A stretch of DNA of 22,510 bases, taken from NCBI GenBank assembly GCA_030627625.1, contig DAOURR010000037.1:1-22510 (forward strand). Reading direction: 5' to 3'. Positions within the stretch are counted from its first letter, which is position 1. Each line of letters opens with the position of its first letter. Below the pieces are notes generated by a model that worked only from the letters and a program-made list of their open reading frames with translations, searched no databases and was not told the origin of the DNA. This document shows, in pieces, positions 7,805-14,036 of this stretch. This stretch comes from UBA3103 sp002365855 (lineage in GTDB: Bacteria > Bacillota > Desulfotomaculia > Desulfotomaculales > Pelotomaculaceae). The translations under genes were made by a program, and so were the position numbers.

Positions 7805-8557
7805 ATGAAGCTGTACAAGATGGAAGCGATAGTATTAAGGGCAAGGGATATTGGCGGCGGGGACAAGCTTTTAGTTCTGTATTCCCGGGAATATGGCAAG
7901 ATAAAGGTCATTGCTCACGGCGCCTCCAAACCTTCAAGCAGAAAACGCGGTTTTGTACAGCCCTTTAATCATACCAAATTTCTCATCCAACGCGGCCGCG
8001 AAATAGACTCGGTAAGCCAGTGTGAAGGCGTAGAAATGTTTTCCTTTATCAGGGAGGACCTGAAAAAAATCGGCTATGCCAGTTATTTGGCAGAGCTGTT
8101 AGACGCTCTTACCCCTGAGGGCGAGCCAAACGAATTTCTCTTTGCCCTCCTGCTGGAAACCATGCGTCTCATGAATAATGGTGATGATGAAATACTGGCG
8201 CGCTCCTTTGAGATCAAGTGTGTGGGATTTCTTGGCTACCGCCCTGTGCTGGATTCGTGCGCCGAGTGTCAGGGGCAGACGGGCGGCAGGATACATTTTA
8301 GTTCCGGGCTGGGCGGGGTGCTTTGTGAGGCCTGTGCATCAGCTGATCGTGAAGCTGTTTCATGCGACAGGGGAGTGGTGGAAACGATGAAGGTGCTTCT
8401 CAGCTGGCCGCCGGTCAAATTGCGGCTGCTTAAGGTCGGGCGTCCGGCCAGAAACCAGATTAAAGTATTATTACGTGATTATCTTAAATACTACATGGAG
8501 CACGAATTAAAGTCTGCTGCTTTTTTGAATAGATTTACCCAGGGCCCACCAGGATAA
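7805..8557 (+). CDS. recO: DNA repair protein RecO
   Basis: Recombination mediator that anneals ssDNA and with RecR loads RecA onto SSB-coated DNA. It is 250 residues long, the family norm. It has an N-terminal OB fold (about 1-80, with EAIVLRARDIGGGDKLL) and a helical C-terminal region carrying a zinc site, C152-x2-C155 and C174-x2-C177. The ATG at 7805 follows GGAG (7794-7797) by 7 bases. The frame stays open 35 codons further upstream, but that part overlaps era and lacks family similarity, so it is excluded. Immediately downstream of era as in many Firmicutes. Confidence 0.95.
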   Translation: MKLYKMEAIVLRARDIGGGDKLLVLYSREYGKIKVIAHGASKPSSRKRGFVQPFNHTKFLIQRGREIDSVSQCEGVEMFSFIREDLKKIGYASYLAELLDALTPEGEPNEFLFALLLETMRLMNNGDDEILARSFEIKCVGFLGYRPVLDSCAECQGQTGGRIHFSSGLGGVLCEACASADREAVSCDRGVVETMKVLLSWPPVKLRLLKVGRPARNQIKVLLRDYLKYYMEHELKSAAFLNRFTQGPPG

Positions 8558-8611
8558 ATGTATAAAATTATACTAGCAGGGAGTAAATAATAGAAAGAAG
8601 GGGGGTTTCAA

Positions 8612-9046
8612 ATGATCAGTGATCTTGAGAAGATTGATATTTTAAGAGCCAGGCTGGGCGTCGGGTATAAAGAAGCCAGGGAGGCCCTGGACGCAGCGGG
8701 CGGGGATGTTGTCCAGGCCCTGATCAACCTTGAGGAAGGAGGTCATGATCTCGGAGAGCGTTTTCAAGCCACAGGACAACAATTTATGGGACAGTTAAAG
8801 AGTTTCGTGAATAAAGGTCAGGTATACCGGGTTAAAGTTAAGCAGGGAGAAAAAACAGTTTTTGAATTCCCTGCTTCCCTGGGAGCGCTGGGTTTAATCG
8901 GGGCCCTGGCCAGCAGTGAGATTGCTGTTTTGGGAGCAATCGGCACTGTAACCGCTATGGCCAAAAAATATACACTAGAGTTCGAGCGGCGGGTTGAACC
9001 AGAAGATGAACAAATTAACACAGCAGCTTGTGAGGCCGATATTTAG
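8612..9046 (+). CDS. UBA/TS-N-like and DUF4342 domain protein
   Basis: Protein of 144 residues, function unknown. Residues about 6-43 (IDILRARLGVGYKEAREAL, then GGDVVQALINLEEG) resemble the three-helix UBA/TS-N domain found at the start of EF-Ts and NAC. Residues about 55-125 match the pattern of the uncharacterised DUF4342 family, with a short beta-rich piece followed by a Gly/Ala-rich hydrophobic stretch (89-116) that could contact or cross the membrane. The tail is acidic. An AAGAAGGGGGG-like site lies just before the ATG. It sits between recO and the glyQS leader and has its own 54-base upstream gap without a clear promoter; it may be read through from era-recO. Confidence 0.75.
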   Translation: MISDLEKIDILRARLGVGYKEAREALDAAGGDVVQALINLEEGGHDLGERFQATGQQFMGQLKSFVNKGQVYRVKVKQGEKTVFEFPASLGALGLIGALASSEIAVLGAIGTVTAMAKKYTLEFERRVEPEDEQINTAACEADI

Positions 9047-9056
9047 GGTTAAGGCA

Positions 9057-9085
9057 TTGACTTTGAACCGGTAATTTGATAAATT
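9057..9085 (+). promoter_or_regulatory. sigma-A promoter for the glyQS T-box leader
   Basis: TTGACT (9057-9062) and TAAATT (9080-9085) are separated by exactly 17 bases and lie 14 bases before the base of T-box Stem I. The position just after the preceding gene and just before the leader supports it as the glyQS promoter. Confidence 0.75.
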
Positions 9086-9098
9086 GGTAGAAAAATAC

Positions 9099-9440
9099 GA
9101 GCGATGAGGAAATAAGTAGCCTTACTGCTGTCTTCACAGAGAGCCCGAAAGGTGGAAGCGGGTAAGACACGTCCGGTGAAGGGGGTTTCTGAGCCGCAAG
9201 AGGAACGCTGAAATGAGTCGCGGGCCGGGAAAGCTGCCAGCGCGTGGAAAATTTCCAGGCGCGGGAGGTTCTTGGCATACGGCTTGTTTGGTTAGTAAAG
9301 CTTGCTCCCAAAAAGAGGGCTGCATTTTTCGGCTGCTTATGTCCTGCAGCATGCCGCATAATGCTGTCAATCAGGGTGGAACCGCGGGTATACTCCCGTC
9401 CCTGGTAGAAATACCGGGGGCAGGGAGTTTAGTTTTTGTT
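9099..9440 (+). promoter_or_regulatory. T-box riboswitch leader of glyQS
   Basis: The canonical T-box sequence AGGGTGGAACCGCG is at 9373-9386, directly before an intrinsic terminator. Upstream, Stem I can be recognised by its closing AGCG/CGCT arms (9100-9103 with 9206-9209), an AGTA S-turn element (9115-9118), the AGAGAG bulge element (9138-9143) and GGTGGAA distal loop (9151-9157). Known mechanism: uncharged tRNA reads the specifier codon and its free CCA end pairs with the T-box bulge, favouring the antiterminator. The specifier should be a glycine codon; GGN triplets lie in GAAGGGGGT (9178-9186), most likely GGT 9184-9186 or an overlapping GGG, but I cannot fix the phase by eye. The following genes are the two GlyRS subunits, which agrees with a glycine T-box. 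An open frame across 9213-9446 is not a gene. Confidence 0.93.
9393..9440 (+). terminator. T-box-controlled intrinsic terminator
   Basis: CTCCC (9393-9397) pairs with GGGAG (9423-9427), with further G-C pairing inside (CCC 9400-9402 with GGG) and a TGGTA/TACC tip, followed by the T-rich run 9428-9440. It begins 7 bases after the T-box sequence, so the antiterminator and terminator are mutually exclusive in the usual way. Confidence 0.88.
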
Positions 9441-9467
9441 AAATAAGACGATTAAAGGAGGCAGGAA

Positions 9468-10346
9468 ATGAATTTCCAGGATATTATTCTTACGCTGGAC
9501 AATTTTTGGTCCCGGCAGAATTGTATTATTCAGCAGCCTTATGACATAGAAAAGGGCGCAGGCACCATGAACCCGGCGACATTCCTGCGGGCACTGGGCC
9601 CGGAACCATGGCGGGTAGCCTACGTTGAACCGTCCCGGCGTCCCACGGACGGCCGTTACGGGGATAACCCCAACAGGCTGCAACACTACTACCAGTACCA
9701 GGTTATTTTAAAGCCTTCACCTGACGATGTGCTGGAAGTATATCTGGACAGCCTCAAGGCTATTGGCATTGATCCCGATGAGCATGATATACGCTTTGTC
9801 GAGGATAATTGGGAATCTCCCACTCTTGGAGCATGGGGGTTAGGCTGGGAAGTGTGGCTGGATGGTATGGAAGTCACACAGTTCACATATTTTCAGCAGT
9901 GCGGCGGCATTGACTGCCGGCCGGTCAGCGCGGAAATAACATACGGCCTGGAACGGCTGGCCATGTTTATCCAGGGAGTTGACAGCGTTTATGATATTAA
10001 CTGGGTAGGTGACATTACTTACCGCGATGTACACCACCGGGGAGAAGTTGAGCATTCACACTACAACTTTGAGCTGGCTGATACTGGTATGTTGTTTAAA
10101 CTTTTTGATATGTACGAACAGGAAGCGCTAAGGGTAGTGGATAAAGGGTTTATCCTTCCGGCTTACGACTTTGTGCTGAAATGTTCTCATTCCTTTAACC
10201 TTTTGGATGCCAGAGGCGCCATCAGCGTTACAGAACGTACTGGGTTTATAGCCAGGGTGCGCAACCTGGCCCGGATCTGCGCCCAGGCCTATATCGAACA
10301 GCGGGAGGCTATGAATTACCCGCTGCTTAAGAAAAAGGAGGCGTAA
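9468..10346 (+). CDS. glyQ: glycyl-tRNA synthetase alpha subunit
   Basis: Catalytic class II subunit of the bacterial alpha2beta2 glycyl-tRNA synthetase; forms glycyl-adenylate and charges tRNA-Gly. The 292-residue length is typical. The start MNFQDIILTLDNFW, the block QQPYDIEKGAGTMNPATFLR and the motif-rich YVEPSRRPTDGRYG region are highly conserved landmarks of GlyQ. AAAGGAGG (9454-9461) is 6 bases before the ATG. Expression is set by the T-box leader upstream. The stop is 2 bases from the glyS start, so the two subunits are translationally coupled and made in step. Confidence 0.98.
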   Translation: MNFQDIILTLDNFWSRQNCIIQQPYDIEKGAGTMNPATFLRALGPEPWRVAYVEPSRRPTDGRYGDNPNRLQHYYQYQVILKPSPDDVLEVYLDSLKAIGIDPDEHDIRFVEDNWESPTLGAWGLGWEVWLDGMEVTQFTYFQQCGGIDCRPVSAEITYGLERLAMFIQGVDSVYDINWVGDITYRDVHHRGEVEHSHYNFELADTGMLFKLFDMYEQEALRVVDKGFILPAYDFVLKCSHSFNLLDARGAISVTERTGFIARVRNLARICAQAYIEQREAMNYPLLKKKEA

Positions 10347-10348
10347 CC

Positions 10349-12427
10349 GTGGGAAAAGACTATTTATTGGAGATAGGTGTGGAAGAAATGCCGGCCAGGT
10401 TTCTTGATCCCGCTCTGGCCGAGCTTAAAGAGACAGTGACCGGTTTTTTCAGGGAACAGCGCCTTTCTTACAAACGGCTGGGGACATACGGAAGTCCACG
10501 CCGCCTGGCACTGCTGGTGGAGGGTCTGGCTGAATACCAGGAACCACTTGAGCTGGAAATCAAAGGCCCGGCTGTAAAAGTAGCCTACAAGGACGGCGCT
10601 CCAACCAGGGCAGCCGAGGGTTTTGCCAGGAGTCAGGGAGTTAGTGTGTCTGAGCTGGTCCAAAAAGCCGCAGGTCATGTTGAATACGTATTCGCAGTGA
10701 AGCGCGAGGCAGGCCGGCCTGCCCGTGAAGTTCTAGCCGAGGCAGGGCCGTATCTAATCAGCAGTCTTCATTTTCCCAAGCCAATGCGCTGGGGTGACCT
10801 CGAAGTGCGCTTTGCCCGCCCTATTAGGTGGATTGTGTCATTATTTGACAGAGATATCGTGGAATTTGAGTTTGCCAGTCTCAAAGCGGGCAGAACCACT
10901 TATGGACACCGCTTCCTGAGCAAAGAGCCAATCACTCTGAATGCGCCATCGGAATACCTGGACAAGATGAAGAATAATTATGTCATGGTAGAAACTGCCG
11001 AACGTAAGGAGACTATCTGGCGGCAGGTATGTGAGCTGGCCGCCAAGTCCGGTGGACTTGTAGAAGAGGACGATGATTTGCTGAGTGAAGTAAACAACCT
11101 GGTGGAATATCCTACTGCTTTGATCGGGGAGTTCAGCGTTGAGTATCTAAAACTACCAAAAGAGGTACTGGTAACTTCTATGCGGGAGCACCAGAGATAC
11201 TTCCCGGTAACCGGGGCGGACGGAAAGCTCCATGCTAAATTTATTGCGGTTAAAAACGGCGCTGCTGACCACCTGGAAAATGTGCGTACAGGAAACGAAA
11301 AGGTGCTGCGGGCCCGCCTGGCCGATGCCAACTTTTTTTACCAGGAGGATTTAAAAGCGCCCTTAGCGGATAAAGTGCCCGAGTTAAAGAAAATCGTTTT
11401 TCACGAAAGCCTGGGGACTGTATATGACAAAATGATGCGGGTAAGTAACCTGGCCCGATACTTGGCAGACGCGACGGGCGCTGGAAATAGTGACAGGGAC
11501 ACTGCCCTGCGGGCATCCTGCCTGGCTAAAGCAGACCTGGTCTCAAGCATGGTATATGAATTTCCCGAGCTGCAGGGAGTTATGGGCAGAGAGTACGCGG
11601 AACTTTCCGGTGAAGGAAAGTCGGTAGCCTCAGCAATTTACGAACATTACCTGCCGCGCTTTGCCGGGGACAAACTGCCGGAGTCCCTGCCCGGTAAAAT
11701 ACTCAGCATAGCTGACAAGATCGACACTATCGTAGGCTGCTTCGCAATCGGCATACAGCCCAGCGGATCACAGGATCCTTACGCTTTAAGGCGTCAGGCT
11801 CTTGGAATCAGCCACATCATCATGGAGGGAGGGATAAACCTCTCACTGTCAGATTTAATCAAGGAAGCCTACCTGGGGTATGAGGGGAAAGTACAGCTTA
11901 AGCTCAGTCCCGAGAAAGTGTGCGATGAGGTGACCGAATTTTTCAAACAGCGGCTCAGGGCCATCTTGATTGATCAAGGGTTCTCCTATGATATTGTGGA
12001 AGCGGTTCAGGCTGCGGGATATGATAATTTAAGCGATGCTCTGCTTAGAGCCGGGGCTTTGGCTGAATTCCGCAAAGAACCAGCATTCGGCAACCTGTTG
12101 ACCGCGTTTGTGCGGGCCAACAACTTGTCGAAAAACGCGACTATCAATCAGGTTAATCCAGCCCTGTTACAGGACCAGTCGGAGAAAGCGCTTTACAAGC
12201 GACTCACTGAGATCCAAGGACAGGCGAAATTATACCTGGAAAAGCAGGACTACCGCTCGCTGCTGTCTTCAATTGCCACCCTTCAGGATCCGCTTGATAA
12301 ATTTTTTAATTCTGTGATGGTTATGGTTGAGGATGAAGCCGTGAGGCATAACCGCCTGGCCCTTCTTTTGAACCTGGCGGCGCTTGTCAGGCGGGTAGCT
12401 GATTTGAGCAGGGTTGTAGTAGAATAA
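10349..12427 (+). CDS. glyS: glycyl-tRNA synthetase beta subunit
   Basis: tRNA-binding beta subunit (692 residues, family norm about 690) of the heterotetrameric glycyl-tRNA synthetase. It begins DYLLEIGVEEMPARF, a conserved N-terminal signature, and has an HD-like middle region (LSIADKIDTIVG) and a C-terminal anticodon-binding-type helical domain (ALYKRLTEIQ, DPLDKFFNSVMVM). Start is GTG with AAAAAGGAGG contributed by the last codons of glyQ. The gene has no internal oddity. No terminator is visible in the 129 bases that follow, so some read-through into the ccpN-like gene is possible. Confidence 0.98.
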   Translation: MGKDYLLEIGVEEMPARFLDPALAELKETVTGFFREQRLSYKRLGTYGSPRRLALLVEGLAEYQEPLELEIKGPAVKVAYKDGAPTRAAEGFARSQGVSVSELVQKAAGHVEYVFAVKREAGRPAREVLAEAGPYLISSLHFPKPMRWGDLEVRFARPIRWIVSLFDRDIVEFEFASLKAGRTTYGHRFLSKEPITLNAPSEYLDKMKNNYVMVETAERKETIWRQVCELAAKSGGLVEEDDDLLSEVNNLVEYPTALIGEFSVEYLKLPKEVLVTSMREHQRYFPVTGADGKLHAKFIAVKNGAADHLENVRTGNEKVLRARLADANFFYQEDLKAPLADKVPELKKIVFHESLGTVYDKMMRVSNLARYLADATGAGNSDRDTALRASCLAKADLVSSMVYEFPELQGVMGREYAELSGEGKSVASAIYEHYLPRFAGDKLPESLPGKILSIADKIDTIVGCFAIGIQPSGSQDPYALRRQALGISHIIMEGGINLSLSDLIKEAYLGYEGKVQLKLSPEKVCDEVTEFFKQRLRAILIDQGFSYDIVEAVQAAGYDNLSDALLRAGALAEFRKEPAFGNLLTAFVRANNLSKNATINQVNPALLQDQSEKALYKRLTEIQGQAKLYLEKQDYRSLLSSIATLQDPLDKFFNSVMVMVEDEAVRHNRLALLLNLAALVRRVADLSRVVVE

Positions 12428-12486
12428 AAAAATTTTATAGAAATATAAGCAGATTTAACGTTTAAAAGGATGGAAATTAAACTCAA

Positions 12487-12497
12487 TATGATATATA
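12487..12497 (+). promoter_or_regulatory. CcpN-type operator match, site 1
   Basis: TATGATATATA fits, at every position, the degenerate operator consensus TRTGHYATAYW that I recall for B. subtilis CcpN. It lies 60 bases before the ccpN-like start codon, close to a weak promoter candidate (TTAACG 12455-12460, 17 bases, TAAACT 12478-12483). DNA here is A+T-rich, so a single match would mean little; the pair is what matters. Confidence 0.55.
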
Positions 12498-12520
12498 TTA
12501 ATAGGTATTAAAGCCAATAG

Positions 12521-12531
12521 TATGACATATA
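12521..12531 (+). promoter_or_regulatory. CcpN-type operator match, site 2
   Basis: TATGACATATA is a second full match to TRTGHYATAYW, on the same strand, starting 34 bases after site 1 (a little over three helical turns). Both sites are preceded by CAATA, so the repeat is longer than the 11-base core. CcpN is known to bind paired sites cooperatively, and the spacing allows binding on roughly the same face. Confidence 0.55.
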
Positions 12532-12556
12532 TATGCTCTTTAAGGGGCGATAGATT

Positions 12557-13195
12557 TTGAAAATAACCAAACGACAGGAGAATATCCTGGAAATCGTGAG
12601 TAATTACGGACCCATCACAGGTGAGCGGATAGCCGAAATGTTGTCTCTGACAAGGGCTACACTAAGACCGGACCTGGCAATACTTACTATGTCCGGCCTG
12701 CTTGAAGCACGTCCGAGGGTCGGATATTTTCACACGGGAAAGTCCCGTTACAGGGTTGTGGCGGAGAAACTGAACAGCGTTTTGGTGGACAGTGTTAAAT
12801 CGGTACCTATTGTGGTGGACGAAAAATCATTGGTTTACGACGCTGTTGTAACCATGTTTATCGAAGACGTGGGCACTCTTTTTGTGGTCAGGGAAGGCGG
12901 TCTTTTGGAAGGGGTTATATCAAGGAAAGACTTGCTTAAAACAAAACTGGGAGGTCATGATATTAACAAATTACCTGTTGGGGTAATCATGACGCGTATG
13001 CCCAATATTGTTTTTACAAACCCCGAGGAGTCGGTCTGGCTGGCTGCAAAAAAGATTATTACGCATGAGGTAGATGCCCTGCCGGTTGTGCGGAATATTA
13101 CCCTGCCGGATGGGGCCGAAGGGCTGGAAGTGATTGGCCGGTTGAGCAAAACCAATATAACACGGCTTTTTGTTGAACTGGGAGAAGGGTACTAA
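12557..13195 (+). CDS. ccpN: CcpN-like HTH-CBS transcriptional repressor
   Basis: 212 residues, the same size and layout as B. subtilis CcpN (YqzB): an N-terminal winged helix (about 1-65, TKRQENILEIVSNYGPITGERIAEML) then two CBS domains (about 80-140 and 145-208). CcpN represses gluconeogenic genes (gapB, pckA) in B. subtilis and senses energy state through nucleotide binding by the CBS pair. Start is TTG 12557 with AAGGGG (12542-12547) 9 bases upstream; the protein then reads MKITKRQ, as expected. It is followed at once by ppsR, the same neighbour as in B. subtilis (yqfL). The two operator-like sites upstream suggest that it controls its own unit. A paralogue with another ligand cannot be excluded. 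Confidence 0.88.
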   Translation: MKITKRQENILEIVSNYGPITGERIAEMLSLTRATLRPDLAILTMSGLLEARPRVGYFHTGKSRYRVVAEKLNSVLVDSVKSVPIVVDEKSLVYDAVVTMFIEDVGTLFVVREGGLLEGVISRKDLLKTKLGGHDINKLPVGVIMTRMPNIVFTNPEESVWLAAKKIITHEVDALPVVRNITLPDGAEGLEVIGRLSKTNITRLFVELGEGY

Positions 13196-13205
13196 GGGGG
13201 TTTTT

Positions 13206-14036
13206 ATTATTACCGCTGATAATAGACCGATAATATACATTATATCCGACTCCATCGGTGAAACTGCGGAAATAGTGGCTCGTGCCGCTGCCAGCCAGTT
13301 TAACCACGGCGGGGTCGATATTCGCAGGGTCCCTTATGTTCATGATCCACTTGAGATACCAGAAATAGTGGAAGAGGCCAGCGCATTCAATAGCCTGATA
13401 GCGTATACCCTGGTCGTGCCTGAATTGAGGGACATACTGGTAAAAGAGGCTTTGAAGCACGGCATTCCTACTGTAGACATACTAACACCGATGATGGACG
13501 CGGTGGCTGCAGTTGTGCATCGCGAACCCAAGCTCGAGCCGGGCCTGGTTCGAAAAATGGATGATGAGTACTTCCGCAAAGTTGAAGCAATCGAGTTTGC
13601 GGTAAAATACGACGATGGTAAAAATCCCAGGGGCATCATTAGGGCTGACCTGGTGGTTATCGGTGTTTCACGTACCTCTAAGACTCCCGTCTGCATGTAT
13701 CTCGCACACAAGCGGATTAAAGCGGCCAATGTGCCGCTGGTCCCGGAGGTGGCGCCTCCAGAGGAGATTTTTCACCTTCCACACCATAAACTCATAGGTT
13801 TTACCATCAAGGCAGAGCAGCTGCATGAAATACGGAGAGAGCGCCTGAATACCCTGGGCCTTACATCGAACGCGGACTATGCCAGTATGGAGCGTATTCT
13901 GAAAGAGCTGGAACACGCGGAGGAAATCATGAGAAGAGCGGGATGCCAAATTATCGACGTAACCAGCAAAGCAGTAGAAGAAACAGCCAGCAGGGTATTG
14001 GAAATATTTTTTAGGGGAGAGAGATATGGAAGGTAA
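13206..14036 (+). CDS. ppsR: pyruvate phosphate dikinase regulatory protein (PpsR/PDRP, DUF299)
   Basis: Bifunctional regulator that inactivates PPDK by ADP-dependent phosphorylation of a Thr beside the catalytic His and reactivates it by Pi-dependent dephosphorylation. The P-loop GVSRTSKTP is at about residues 153-161, and the N terminus reads IYIISDSIGETAE, both hallmarks of the family. The strong AAGGGGG (13194-13200) overlaps the ccpN stop and is followed by no ATG, GTG or TTG at a suitable distance. The codons at 13206 and 13209 are ATT, 5 and 8 bases away, so I place the start at ATT 13206 (276 residues; 13209 is equally possible). The alternative is TTG 13170 or 13173 inside ccpN, without a Shine-Dalgarno. 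Overlaps ppdK by 11 bases. Confidence 0.92.
   Translation: MITADNRPIIYIISDSIGETAEIVARAAASQFNHGGVDIRRVPYVHDPLEIPEIVEEASAFNSLIAYTLVVPELRDILVKEALKHGIPTVDILTPMMDAVAAVVHREPKLEPGLVRKMDDEYFRKVEAIEFAVKYDDGKNPRGIIRADLVVIGVSRTSKTPVCMYLAHKRIKAANVPLVPEVAPPEEIFHLPHHKLIGFTIKAEQLHEIRRERLNTLGLTSNADYASMERILKELEHAEEIMRRAGCQIIDVTSKAVEETASRVLEIFFRGERYGR

Noticed and set aside
8561..8572. TATAA-AA-TTATA symmetrical sequence after recO
   Set aside because: The two arms are separated by only two bases and cannot form a hairpin, there is no T run, and no -35 lies at a proper distance.
9213..9446. 77-codon frame on the + strand within the glyQS leader, and two minus-strand frames there
   Set aside because: The region is a structured T-box RNA; the frames have no ribosome site or family resemblance.
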